Shown here: positions 31,040 through 41,620 of the stretch, piece after piece | Layout: every line of letters starts with the position of its first letter | How positions within the stretch are numbered: position 1 is the first letter of the stretch | Source of the DNA: Cepaea nemoralis | Lineage: Eukaryota; Mollusca; Gastropoda; Stylommatophora; Helicidae | NCBI GenBank assembly: GCA_014155875.1 | Contig: JACEFZ010017449.1 | Coordinates: 367,001 to 431,000 of the forward strand | Length of the DNA: 64,000 nucleotides | Reading direction: 5' to 3' | The notes under the pieces: generated by a model | Database searches by the model: none | What the model saw: the letters and a program-made list of their open reading frames with translations, nothing else | What the model was told of the DNA's origin: nothing | Translations under genes and position numbers: made by a program

Positions 31040-31330
31040 AAGCAAAAGATGGTGTAGCGGCTAGCACGCCAACCTTCTGGCCTCTTAGTCACGTATTCGA
31101 ATCCTTGCTAGATTTAATTTTAAAAATTGATTTCGGCGCTCAGGTCGGCACAGCCTAAACTTGGTACCAGCAAACTACCCGACAAGTAAAGCGGTCGGCT
31201 TGATGTTTACCACATCACCCAACGACTGCTGACTGGTGTAAACTGTTTGTCTACATCAGTGTGTCCGATATACCTCAAGGCATTCAACGGGGCCTATAAC
31301 CATTTTCTTTACTTTATACACATCATTAAC
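31040..31330 (+). mobile_element. tRNA-derived SINE, other family
   Basis: GATGGTGTAGCGGCTAGCAC (A box) and GTATTCGAATCCTTGC (B box) are 45 bp apart, followed by TTTAATTTTAAAAATTG and a body GGTCGGCACAGCCTAAACTT. Only one clear copy here; a related head may lie at 44860-44935. Confidence 0.55.
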
Positions 31331-32465
31331 AGACCGCAATTAAGGTAAGTTCCCGTCCAACGGTCATCTACAGACTTGTCCCACACAGTCAGTTTGTGTT
31401 GTCTCCATTGTCATTCAATACGTCAGCATCACGAGCAACCTATTTTCCACTCTTTTCCCAACAGGAACACTGGGGTGTCTAAAAGTTCTAAGACACAGTA
31501 TCAGATGGTGCCAGCTTCAGATCTTGATTTCTCTGCTGGTCGAGTAGCAGTGATTATCTTTGAGGGGAAAGAAAATGCTTACGCTGCTTGATTAAGACTG
31601 CTGCGGTTTCCAGAAGAGACAATGCGAAACGACCACAAAAGAAATACCATTGGTGTTACAGCTACATATAGTTTATCCAGAAACAACAAGTAAAACAGTT
31701 TCGAAGTCATGATAACTTAACCCGATCAATAATCGATAAGCACCTATAATCGATACAGATCTGGTAATAGGGCCAGAGAAAAACTAAAAAAAAACTTTAT
31801 GAACAACCTCAAGGGTGCTCTGACAAACACGGATATGACGCAGTTACGGCAACAAATCTCGCCTGTGAATTAAAACTCAGACCCCACGCTCTCCTTTTCT
31901 AAAAGCAAGACTGAATTAAGAAAAGAGACTTTGCAAAGCAGGGACTAAACGATAAACAATAGTTCATTTATAATGTGATAATAGATTTGATAATTGTAAT
32001 ACCAATAGGATAGATTATCGCTTACTTTTCATTGCGGGCCTATTGCCTATTCCCACCTTATTATATTCGATTGCGAATGGCTATTCAACTTGTGAATATT
32101 TTTTGTTACGTGTTTCTTGGCTTACATTGTTTATCGTGTGTGGGAATAATTCAACAGTAGGTGTTTCTGCAAGTCCTTCTTTAGTTTGTAATTAACACGT
32201 AATTCTATTTCAATAGGCAGGTTATATCCTTTTCCAATGCTCTCAAAAATGTTTTTAATCACATTGTCAAATTTTTATGTTAGCAAAGCCGTTCATCATC
32301 CTCGATATTGTGATCTATTATATTCGTATTGTCAATATTTTTTGGTTACTTAACTCTTTCTTTATGCTTGAAATTGTGATGTATTATTTGGTAATGTTAT
32401 TTTACATAAGTAAACAAATATGTCAAGGTACCTGTTGCACGCCTTGTTGCATATTGTGTGTATTG
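31331..32465. other. AT-rich stretch, no gene recognised
   Basis: Short frames at 31376-31591 and 32277-32468 lack motifs. Words such as TGTGATNTATTATT recur loosely near 32310 and 32385, suggesting an old tandem repeat. Confidence 0.35.
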
Positions 32466-32834
32466 TGATAAAGTAAAGTACAGTAAAGTAAAGTAAAGTA
32501 AAGTACAGTACAGTACAGTAAAGTAAAGTAAAGTAAAGTAAAGTAAAGTAAAGTAAAGTAAAGTAAAGTATAGCAAAGAAAAGAAATGAAAAGAAAAGAA
32601 AAGAGAAGTAATGTAAAGTAAAGAAAAGAAATGAAAAGAAAAGAAAAGTGAAGTGAAGTGAAGTAAAGTAAAGTAAAGTAAAGTAAAGTAAAGTAAAGTA
32701 AAGCAAAGCAAAGTAAAGTAAAGTAAAAGAAAAGAAAAGAGAAGTAAAATAAAGTAAAGTAAAGTAAAGTAAAGAAATGAAAAGAAAAAAAAAAAAAAAT
32801 AAAGTAAAGTAAAGTAAAGTAAAGTAAAAGGCTT

Positions 32835-33073
32835 TTAAAGCGTAAGAGCGTCGACTTCATTGCACCGGATTTCATCCCGTATGGCTCGGTCTCATTCCGA
32901 AGGACGGCCTTCCGAAAGCCTCGCACAAAGCACGAACTACGTAGCTCTAGCGACGACCCCCAGGAGTCTCCGAGAAAACTGCACTCGTGAACACAACAAT
33001 AGAAACCCTAATCGAACCCACAACTTAAGGAACGCAAGTTTGGCGTAACCACTTCGCCAAGTAGGCTCCCTAG
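32835..33073 (-). mobile_element. SINE3, full length
   Basis: Minus strand: head GGAGCCTACTTGGCGAAGTG (A box TGGCGAAGTGG), B box GTGGGTTCGATTAGG, body CTCCTGGGGGTCGTCGCTAG, GTGCTTTGTGCGAGGC and the 3' end CGGTGCAATGAAGTCGACG. The clearest SINE3 member in the window. Confidence 0.85.
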
Positions 33074-33151
33074 TAAAGTACAGTAAAGTAAGTATAGTAT
33101 GGTATGGTATGGTTTGGTATGGTATGGTATGGTATAGTATAGTACAGGATC

Positions 33152-33305
33152 CCCGGGAAGGTTAACCCGGTCAACAAATGCCCGCAGAAGTCGGATGTGT
33201 CGGCCTAACGGCGCAAGAACGCAGCTCTGCTGTAAACAGGCACAACGCAATCACATCCGAAAAAGAAAAAAAAAACTCCGGATGAACGAAGAAGAAGAAG
33301 AAGAA
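33152..33305 (+). mobile_element. LINE 3' end with (GAA)n tail
   Basis: Plus strand CCCGGGAAGGTTAACCCGGT through GAACGAAGAAGAAGAAGAAG. GTATAGTACAGGAT precedes (about 33137-33150) and follows (33306-33319): a ~14-bp target duplication. Same family as 28698-28846, opposite orientation. Confidence 0.9.
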
Positions 33306-33947
33306 GTATAGTACAGGATAGGATAATATAGTATCGATAGTATTGGGTAGTGTAGTATAGTGTAGTGTTGTAGTGTAGTGTAGTGCAGTGCAGTGCAGTG
33401 CAGTGCAGTATAGTCTAGTCTAGTCTAGTCTAGTCTAGTCTAGTATAGTATAGTATAGTATAGTATAGTATAGTATAGTATAGTATAGTATAGTATAGTA
33501 TACTAATCAGCCCTTTAGCACGCCTAGTGTGTGGTGCTAGCTCTCTATGTTTATTGGCCACTCAACAATCGCTAAGTGATGTGGTCGGTATTAAGGCGGC
33601 CGAATTTATTTCCCCCAGAACATTTGTTGTTATCCATTGTAGATAGATAGCCCTGAAACCCCTGGGAAATTAAAATTTTAAAAATTTCCTTTTCGATCGG
33701 CAGGCTTGTCCATGGGACATATTTGTCTGTCACATCCCATTCCCATCCCATGGTAATTTGTGCCTGTCCCATCCAATCCCATTCCAAGGGATTCCCATTA
33801 TAATATTAATATGGAATACAGTTCAAATAAAATTATGAAATTTATGAAAATTTAGGTTTAGTGTCTACTAAACAGGACTACGTGTACAAAGATTCATGTA
33901 AAACGACAGAATTTATTAATTTTAATATTCAAGAGTATTTTATTTTT

Positions 33948-34700
33948 TTAAACAAATGTTTCATCTAAATATAACAATTGAGTGTCATTCTGACACTCTC
34001 TTTCTGTTTTTGAGTCACTCTGGTCATTCATCACATTATCAAATGCCTGCTGATCGACTGTGTCTAATAAGTTAGTTAATCCAAGTAATCCCTGAACCAT
34101 TTCCTCAATTTTTATCTTACATGCAAATCTGATATACACGAGAGCTGGTAACATCCGTTTTCGTAACTTACTCAACAACATCCAGCTGCACTAAATAAGC
34201 GCTCTACTGCTGCTGATGACACTGGTATGGCCAAAACAATGTTCGCACTTGCTTTTAGCAGTGGGACCCTATGTTCATTTTCCTAATAATTTAATGGTTG
34301 TGAAGTTGGTTGCCGTAATTTTTTAAACATGGTGACTTCATCCTCAATGCATTTGTTTCTGTGGTCATCAAACTTAAGTGCTTTGTTTGGTGGAGGATCA
34401 AAACATAAGTCAAAATCACTTTTCGGCTTTTGTTCTACAATTCCTGCTACTTCACATACAGCAGATGATTCAGAAAAAGATTTAAATCCTTGATGAATGA
34501 AATAACAGTTGGAACAACAGACTTAGACAAAGCGATCCAATCATTGGCCCATTTGTTGGTGTCCACATTCCCTTTATTCTTAATCACAACTGACTTGACC
34601 ATGTCTTCTATTTTGGCTTTAATGTCAACCCCAGTAAGGAATGCTGCAGTAACTGCCAGAGAACTGCCGCAATATTACCAAAGTTTCCAAAGAATGTGAT
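33948..34700 (-). pseudogene. hAT transposase C-terminal remnant
   Basis: In broken minus-strand frames, ENEHRVPLLKASANI, VLAIPVSSAAVERLFSAAG (34255-34185) is the conserved hAT C-terminal dimerisation motif. It is followed in another frame by LLSKLRKRMLPALVYIRFAC (34181 downward). Upstream pieces (DFDLCFDPPPNKALKF) fit the preceding region. At least two frameshifts and several stops. The BED zinc finger and the RNase H-like catalytic start were not found. Not functional. Confidence 0.75.
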
Positions 34701-34845
34701 CGAATATGACCAAAGAAATCTGCCCAACTGGCAACACTGCTTAGCAGTGCGTATTACGTATTTTTGCTACGTAGATCAGTGCTCTGCAACCTTCTGCAGT
34801 CACGTCACACTTTTATAATTTTAATTGCTGGTGACGTACCAAAAT

Positions 34846-34850
34846 GTAAT
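34846..34850. other. Target-site duplication GTAAT (left)
   Basis: GTAAT directly precedes the LTR; the same five bases follow the other LTR at 41616-41620. A 5-bp duplication is usual for Ty3/gypsy integrases. Confidence 0.9.
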
Positions 34851-35694
34851 TGTCACACGACGCTCTTTATGATCAGTGCTCGATGTTGTTGACGATAAGT
34901 TTCGTGTGATGGTCGTTGTCTAGGTAACGATACTCCTGGAGTGTCAATTGAGCTATCTAACTGTCTTGCAATATAACTCACCCCCGCAGTGCACATTCAC
35001 CAGTCATTAAACAAGATTCAGTTGGCGCACATAATCCTTTATTACAGAAATAACACAGACTCACGGAACATGTTTATACATCCAGAAAACAATGTAATCC
35101 ATAGAATATAAATATCCTCCTCACAATTTAATCAGCACACATCAATGCCTTCTCAAGCCTGCTTCATATCAAATCCACAAGACATTTAGTCCAGCTACTA
35201 TCCACGGCTGGACCTCATACCATACACCCACACACTGGGTCTTAGTTTCCACTTACTATATCACCCACTCTGGGTTCAGGCCCTCACTCACTATAGAACC
35301 CACTCTGGTTCAGGCCTGTCTTCACAACTAGGAGAACAACACAACACGGAGATCTCTAACTCCGCTTCTCCTTAGACTACCGACCAGTTCGGCATCTACC
35401 CATCAACTGTCTTGAAGTCCCTTGACTTCACACAAAACTAAACTGTCCTTCGGCGACCGACTCCTCACTCGGTCCCAGCTTCCACTGCTAGTCACCTGTT
35501 TTCCACTGTCTTTTAACTCTACTGTGTAGCCCCTTCCTGGGCTCCCTACAACATTACACCCCAGCCTAAAACTGTCTTCCTCCCCATCCACCCTAGGGTC
35601 TTCCACTCACAACCGCCCCATTATTTCTCAGGGTTGATTGTTTTACTCGTAGCCAGGTCACTCACCTTACTGTCAATGACCCAGGCATATGTCA
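34851..35694 (-). repeat. 3' LTR
   Basis: On the minus strand it runs TGACATATGCCTGGGTCATT ... CGTCGTGTGACA, beginning TG and ending CA. It holds a 67-residue frame (35606-35403), which is merely shared by both LTRs. A plain TATA box was not identified with confidence. Confidence 0.95.
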
Positions 35695-35717
35695 TTATCC
35701 CCCCCCCCCCTTAAAAG
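35695..35717 (-). promoter_or_regulatory. Polypurine tract
   Basis: On the minus strand, CTTTTAAGG and a run of 12 G (plus-strand C run 35699-35710), then ATAA, lie directly before the 3' LTR. This is the expected place and composition for the plus-strand primer. Confidence 0.85.
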
Positions 35718-36001
35718 AAAACATCGTTTTCAAATGTTGGGAGACTAATACTTATCAAATATGTGACCTAGACATATTGCCTGGGTAGTCGTAAGTATAA
35801 ATCCAACTTACTCTAACTACCACACTAAATAATACATCAAATGCTCATAGTACCCTCCTCTATTCCCCACACATCAATACATCCAACTTTCTATCTTGTG
35901 TACCAATGCATGAACTAATACATCACATAATAATAATACATCATAGGAAACATCATATCTGTGAATGGGCAGGTCTATTAACATCCTCAAAAAGACACAA
36001 G

Positions 36002-36523
36002 CTATTTGTGTACCGACCCTATATCAGGTGGTTCTTTTCTCGCATCAAACCTCCATCTATTTCTGTCGATGCTGTGTCTACCCTTCCTGTACCCATGCCT
36101 CATGTTTCCTATATCTTTAAAACATCTGTTTGCTAATCCTGGTTCAGTGATGTCGTTAACACTCTTTGGAACTGCCTTAACTTTGCAATCTACACATTGT
36201 ACCGTTACACTGGAGTCTCTGTTTAGTCTGACCTCTTTATTAAATCCTGGCCAATATACCTGGCATCTTGCTCTATGCTGCTTCCGCCTTACTCCTATGT
36301 GCCCTGCACATGCCCTATCCTGAGCTGTTCTAGTATATCGGTCTCTATGTGCTAACGGTAATCCTACTTGCCCACATGCAGTTCCGCCATCTGAAAACCT
36401 GCGAGTGAGAACATTATTCTTCCTTCCAAAGCACCATCTACCTTTCTTTGTTTGTCTATGTCTCACTTTACCACACCCTTGGAAACATTTGTTCATCGTA
36501 GTCATCTTGTCTCTGGGAGTCAC
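36002..36523 (-). pseudogene. Integrase N-terminal (HHCC) fragment
   Basis: The frame reads RKNNVLTRRFSDGGTACGQV, then AQDRACAGHIGVRRKQHRAR, CQVYWPGFNKEV and VQCVDCKVK. This is the zinc-binding domain of a retroelement integrase with GH-G and YWPG landmarks and the final C-X2-C. The first histidine of the HHCC set seems to be Gln (AQD). After VPK the sequence drifts, and the DDE core is not found. It follows the protease directly, with no reverse transcriptase between. That order is known for Gmr1-like gypsy elements (PR, INT, RT), or else results from deletion. Confidence 0.75.
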
Positions 36524-36810
36524 TAACAGCTATGTTTGAGATCCATTCTCACCTGCTCAGCTGTACTATCGTTGTCCTCTGTGTCTACTTCAAGTGCCAC
36601 TTTTTCTTCAGCTATACTCTCTAATTTAGGTTTTCTTTTAGTAACTACCCCGTTACTACTTAAACTATGTTTCTGGTCCCAATAAACTACTTCTTCTTCT
36701 GTACAATCTTTAACTCCTGGCACGTTTCCGATGATCAAATCTGCCACTGGTGAGTCTAGAACACACGCTACCACTCTTCCTGTGATATATGGTGTTTTTA
36801 CTGCTATCAC
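36523..36810 (-). pseudogene. Protease C-terminal half
   Basis: Reads VKTPYITGRVVACVLDSPVA, DLIIGNVPGV: the flap/second half of an aspartic protease, with the conserved IIGN motif before the final helix. It is followed by an acidic linker (EEKVALEVDTEDNDSTAEQV) and a stop. It is offset by a frameshift from the upstream half, 36854-37000. Confidence 0.75.
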
Positions 36811-36853
36811 GGCTAATGGGTAGAATTCTACTGTCCCATTAAATGTTATGGAT

Positions 36854-37300
36854 CTAATCTTTTTCCCTGTGTAATCCGAGGGATGTCACTAAACTCTTTC
36901 TAACCCCGATGGACGTACATCCGGAATCCCTAATTGTTAACGCTGGCCTATCATTAACAAATCCATGATGCATCTTCAGACTTCCTCCTTCATGGACTGC
37001 TGATCCTGCTTTCACTGTATGACCACACACTAAGACTGGCTGACCGTCTTTTTCAAAAAGAGGTTTGCACCCACTACAATCTTCATTGTTGATAGTCTCA
37101 ATCACTTGTGCTGCATTAGAATGCTCCGTTTCCCTCATCCTACATTGATGGCTGACATGCCCCTTCTTTCCACATTTGAAACAGATGATCTCCTTCCTTG
37201 CGTTACTTGTTGGCTCACTGGATGGTTGTGCATCACACTGTGCTGCCTTGTGTCTCCAGCTCCCACAATTCCAGCATCCGGCATAACTATTTGGACGTCT
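36854..37300 (-). pseudogene. Nucleocapsid zinc knuckles and protease start
   Basis: Frame 37465-36854: from about 37300 it continues Gag after a frameshift. It reads CWNCGSWRHKAAQC and CFKCGKKGHVSHQC, two CCHC zinc knuckles that bind RNA, then a linker and LTIRDSGCTSIGVRKSLV with the protease D-S-G active site near 36925. The residues of this frame before ~37300 are not real protein: there the other frame carries Gag. Confidence 0.8.
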
Positions 37301-38459
37301 CTGGAAAGTTCCCCCTTTTGTATGGGTACCGTCCTGCTCTACCAAAATGGTTGCCACGGAAACCATTATCTTGAGACTCTTGTTGTTCATACTTCTGTGC
37401 TGAATCCACACTTTTCGATCTTGGTCTAATAACTGGATTCTGGTCCTGTTTAGTGTACGCTGCACAGACTATTTCCTCACTCATTAGTTTACCAATAGAA
37501 CTGTTTGGATGTGCAGTCATGTAGTTTTGCCCTAACTGTGACATTGTGTCTATGTCCTTTGGCTTACGTTCCTCAAAGAAAGCTACTAAGTTTGAATTGC
37601 ATGCAGATACTACCTTGTCTCTTAACATTAGATCTACTAACTTATTAAAATCTTTCCCTACTTCTGCAAGCTCCATCCATTTGTTAAATTTATTCTTTAC
37701 TGTGTTAACAAAATCTGTGAAATCTTGATTTGTCTCTGGCCCTAATTGTCTAAACTTTGTCCTATATCCATGCTCAGTGAGTTGGAACTTTGTGAGGAGA
37801 CGTTGACGCAAAATAGTGTAGTTGTTTCTTTCTTCCACAGGTAAATTAAACATTGTATCTAGAGCCTTACCCGTAAGAAACTCGCCAAGTCGCATCGCAT
37901 ACTCTTTCTCTGGAATACCTAATGCTTTGGCTGATGCTTCGAACCTGGACAAATAATTTTCAAGTTGGTCCCGGTCTGTAAAATATGGCAGTTTTAATCT
38001 CTGTGACGACTGCGACGGTCTTCTGCTTTCCTCACTTTGACCTTTCGAAGATAGTTCTAATTTTCTGAGAGCAATTTCAGCTTCCATCTTAATCTTCTCT
38101 TTCTCAATTTCCATTTTCATTTGTGTCTCTTTCTCTTCCTGTAGACGCTTGTTTTCTATTTCAGCTAACTTTACTTCTTGTAGACGTTTGTTTTCCATTT
38201 CAGCTAGTTTTACTTGTGTCTCTTCCTGTAGACGCTTGTTTTCCATTTCAGCTAGTTTTACTTGTGTCTCTTTCTCTTCCTGTAGACGCTTTGCCTCGCG
38301 TTCATTATGCCTCTCCTCTCTTTCCATCTGTTTTTGTTCTTTTGCTTCTGCATACTCCTGTAACTCTTTACCTTTCAGGCCTATTCGTTCACCTGCTTCA
38401 ATATATTCCATTAAAGTAGGCATCTTGTACTTGTGGATACGTTGCTGTCTGTCAGCCAC
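37287..38459 (-). CDS. Gag-like polyprotein (5' part)
   Basis: 390 codons. Residues 13-60 carry MPTLMEYIEAGERIGLKG and a charged helix. About 60-150 form a long coiled coil rich in K/E/Q with a tandem KLAEMENKRLQEE unit. About 155-340 are the capsid-like domain (LPYFTDRDQLENYLSRFEAS, EFLTGKALDTMFNLPVEER, FVNTVKNKFNKWMELAEV), then a basic region. The codon at 38459 is GTG, directly preceded by TAG, so the first usable ATG is codon 13 (38423) unless a splice joins here (TTTATAG before GTG looks like an acceptor). A frameshift near 37300 separates it from the zinc knuckles; this may be decay or programmed shifting. Confidence 0.85.
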   Translation of the reverse strand: MADRQQRIHKYKMPTLMEYIEAGERIGLKGKELQEYAEAKEQKQMEREERHNEREAKRLQEEKETQVKLAEMENKRLQEETQVKLAEMENKRLQEVKLAEIENKRLQEEKETQMKMEIEKEKIKMEAEIALRKLELSSKGQSEESRRPSQSSQRLKLPYFTDRDQLENYLSRFEASAKALGIPEKEYAMRLGEFLTGKALDTMFNLPVEERNNYTILRQRLLTKFQLTEHGYRTKFRQLGPETNQDFTDFVNTVKNKFNKWMELAEVGKDFNKLVDLMLRDKVVSACNSNLVAFFEERKPKDIDTMSQLGQNYMTAHPNSSIGKLMSEEIVCAAYTKQDQNPVIRPRSKSVDSAQKYEQQESQDNGFRGNHFGRAGRYPYKRGNFPETSK

Positions 38460-40222
38460 CTATAAATGTAAAGACTCTGCTGCGAGTCTTTGTGTGTCTT
38501 CCCTAGTAAAGTACACCACCACTCACTGTGTACGTAAATCCGTAGTACTAATAATATCACTCTGTACTCACCCAGTCACTCTATAAGCACTAGGTAGTGA
38601 GGTGGAATATCACCTATGCTCCCTTATATATGTGTATCTACGACCACTAGTTCATAATGTCCCTGGAAATATTGTTAAACATACATATAAATACCTATAC
38701 AAACAAATGGATGATAACACTAAGTGTTTTCTATAAACGCTAGACTCACAAGCGATGTACATGGAGACGGTGATCACATAGAAATGAACCACAGTAACAC
38801 CCACAAGCTTGTGTAGGGACATCCACAGTGCGCGTAATATATAAACTGACACAGACCACTAGACAGCATAAATGATGAAAGATCACAATAATAACATATA
38901 TCCGAACACCAAAATATCATATGTAAATATAACGAAAAGAAAGAGAGAAAGAAAAAGAATATATACTCAAAATATACACAGATCTGACGTTAGACCCAAA
39001 AGGCACGGTATATAATCTAGGACCACCCTGCTTCACTGCAGAATCAAACAAACCGACCTTACGATTTACTTCCCAGAAAACACATGGTGCACAGTAAGAA
39101 AATAAATTTTTTTGACCTGTCTCCCGACTCTCGAGAAACAACCCAAAAATCCCCTACACCTGACAAACACCGGACCACATACAAGTAATTGCTTAACACC
39201 CGAAAACAGTATATATGAGACAATGAGCAGCAAACAGAATGTCCAACTGGTTGGCCGACAAATATGTGTCTATTAATACGTCGCCACAAGTTCTTATTAA
39301 TCAGTCACAAAAGGTTTTGTTCGTTTTAATAGTTATTCGCAATCCGCTGGAAATGTCTACGACACTAGATTTCAAAATGACTGATTGATTTGTTGAGTGG
39401 TTACTTCATTTCGCGTTGTGATCACTAGTTCCAACTGTCGGAAACGTTGACGGTAATAATAATTATCCAAAGTGTTCTTTCGATATGTTGTTACTTTCGT
39501 TGCGGAGATGGCGCTTTGCTGTATCATAAATGTTATGGATTTCCGTTACCCGACAAGATTCACCAAAAAGAAAAGGAGAATGGCAGCCAATGTTCAACGC
39601 TTTAAACTTGGATATATAGATCCTTATTGGCAAAGAAATACGACCATGGTTGCGATGATGACACGTTAAAACTGTTTGCTCATAACAGAATAATGATGAC
39701 AAAGGGCTTGAACAAAGACGAAACATAAAGTCTGGCTTTCTTTCAAAACAACCTTGTTTTGTTCATTCACAATGAGTCATCTTGACCACACTAGGCCGTG
39801 GAAATTTTCCTGAGTACCTTTACTCCTTCCACCCCCAACTCACAATGTCACCTCAATTTCTCTTTATCACCCTCAGTGAAAAATTCCTCCGTAAAAACAG
39901 TTTCCAGACCTTGACAGCCCCACCCGGCTGCTCTTTTAACTCCGTGGAAAGTCACACTTAATCTGTCTGTATAATGCCCGGAAACTTTTTCGTCATACAC
40001 GAACACTTTCCACTTCTGCCCCCCCCCCCCCCCCGCACGGCTGTGGTAGGGTTAACGTACCTCTCCCCCGTCGTATCTTTCCGGTGAATCAGCGACTGTC
40101 AATTTTCTCTGTTTTTCAAACATGTACTTCCCCAGTACCTGGACGCTGGTGTCTCCACCCGTCCTATTAACCGCGTCGACAAATCTTGACCAGTCAACTT
40201 GCGACAACACAGTGCGTTGCCT

Positions 40223-40258
<36 letters not shown>

Positions 40259-40749
40259 GTCAGTATCTTTGAATTTTCAATCCTGTCTTTATCACCGACA
40301 GCGATATCCAGCCCGTCTCGCCGCGCGCAGACTTTTGTGCCGCGTATTCTTAACGCGCGCTGACAGTTTTTCCCGATGTGCGGTCTTACACACACACACG
40401 TAGGATATTCCACCGCCTTCTGGATTAATCCTGCTTTTCCATTAACTTGAGCACTACTGTCTGGTATCAAATTTACCTGTCGTGAACTTCACATGAACTG
40501 TCTGCTAGCTTGAGTTTTTACTCCCATCTGTCTGTGTGAATTATCTGGCGCACACACAAAGAGTTCACATTACCCTCTTGAAGCCACACAATCCAAATTG
40601 TCAAGGGTTTGCTAGTTTGATGGAACGAAGTCACCAGATAATAACTCCTCTCTCAGCGAAGAGCCCACAGATATCTCAGAATGACAACAATGTCTATATT
40701 GTTCTTGACCGTACGTAGCCTTCCAGATAATCAATATATCCCCGTCGTC
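38460..40749 (-). other. Long leader of the LTR element, 2.3 kb
   Basis: Between primer site and gag. It contains a poly-C run (40019-40034), a (CA)n tract (40228-40256) and no recognised domain. Unusually long for a gypsy leader; it may hold an additional insertion or a lost ORF. Short frames at 39463-39726 and 40222-40470 are not convincing. Confidence 0.6.
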
Positions 40750-40750
40750 C

Positions 40751-40768
40751 TTGACCGGAGAGACCCCA
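40751..40768 (-). promoter_or_regulatory. Candidate primer-binding site
   Basis: Minus strand, two bases (TC) after the 5' LTR end: TGGGGTCTCTCCGGTCAA. It begins TGG, complementary to a tRNA CCA end. It most resembles a tRNA-Pro-type site, but the match is imperfect; the tRNA is not assigned. Confidence 0.6.
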
Positions 40769-40770
40769 GA

Positions 40771-41615
40771 TGTCACACGACGTTCTTTATGATCAGTGCT
40801 CGATGTTGTTGACGATAAGTTTCGTGTGATGGTCGTTGTCTAGGTAACGATACTCCTGGAGTGTCAATTGAGCCATCTAACTGTCTTGCAATATAACTCA
40901 CCCCCGCAGTGCACATTCACCAGTCATTAAACAAGATTCAGTTGGCGCACATAATCCTTTATTACAGAAATAACACAGACTCACGGAACATGTTTATACA
41001 TCCAGAAAACAATGTAATCCATAGAATATAAATATCCTCCTCACAATTTAACCAGCACACATCAATGCCTTCTCAGGCCTGCTTCATATCAAATCCACAA
41101 GACATTTAGTCCAGCTACTATCCACGGCTGGATCTCACACAATACGACCCACACACTGGGTCTTAGTTTCCACTAACTATATTACCCACTCTGGGTTCAG
41201 GCCCTCACTCACTATAGAACCCACTCTGGTTCAGGCCTGTCTTCACAACTAGGAGAACAACACAACACGGAGATCTCTAACTCCGCTTCTCCTTAGACTA
41301 CCGACCAGTTCGGCATCTACCCATCAACTGTCTTGAAGTCCCTTGACTTCACACAAAACTAAACTGTCCTTCGGCGACCGACTCCTCACTCGGTCCCAGC
41401 TTCCACTGCTAGTCACCTGTTTTCCACTGTCTTTTAACTCTACTGTGTAGCCCCTTCCTGGGCTCCCTACAACATTACACCTTAGCCTAAAACTGTCTTC
41501 CTCCCCATCCACCCTAGGGTCTTCCACTCACAACCGCCCCATTATTTCTCAGGGTTGATTGTTTTACTCGTAGCCAGGTCACTCACCTTACTGTCAATGA
41601 CCCAGGCATATGTCA
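40771..41615 (-). repeat. 5' LTR
   Basis: 845 bp, TG...CA on the minus strand, about 98.7% identical to the 3' LTR. Flanked by GTAAT at 41616-41620. Confidence 0.95.
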
Positions 41616-41620
41616 GTAAT

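Larger units (their letters stand above)
32466..33506. repeat. 1-kb pentanucleotide array with two retroposons
   Basis: (AAAGT)n from 32474 to 32830 with AAAAG and AAGTG variants, then (GGTAT)n at 33085-33140, (AGTGT), (AGTGC), (TAGTC) and (AGTAT)n at 33300-33503. A SINE3 (32835-33073) and a LINE (GAA)n end (33152-33305) interrupt it. The stepwise change of the unit suggests homogenised sub-blocks from one ancestral array. Confidence 0.9.
34851..41615 (-). mobile_element. LTR retrotransposon (Ty3/gypsy type), pol deleted
   Basis: 6,765 bp, oriented on the minus strand, with two LTRs of 844-845 bp, a 5-bp target duplication, a primer-binding-site candidate, a G-rich polypurine tract, gag, protease and part of integrase. 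Reverse transcriptase, RNase H and the integrase catalytic core are missing. The LTRs differ by about 11 substitutions and one indel (~1.3%), so insertion is recent relative to most elements here. It depends on a helper for movement. It lies inside the hAT transposon. Confidence 0.95.

Noticed and set aside
34777..34850. CAGTGCTCTGCAACCTTCTG as the end of a second hAT element
   Set aside because: It resembles a hAT terminal repeat, but I could not find the matching inverted end or an 8-bp duplication.
35403..35606. 67-residue frame conserved at 41324-41527
   Set aside because: Both lie at the same place in the two LTRs, so the conservation comes from LTR duplication, not selection.
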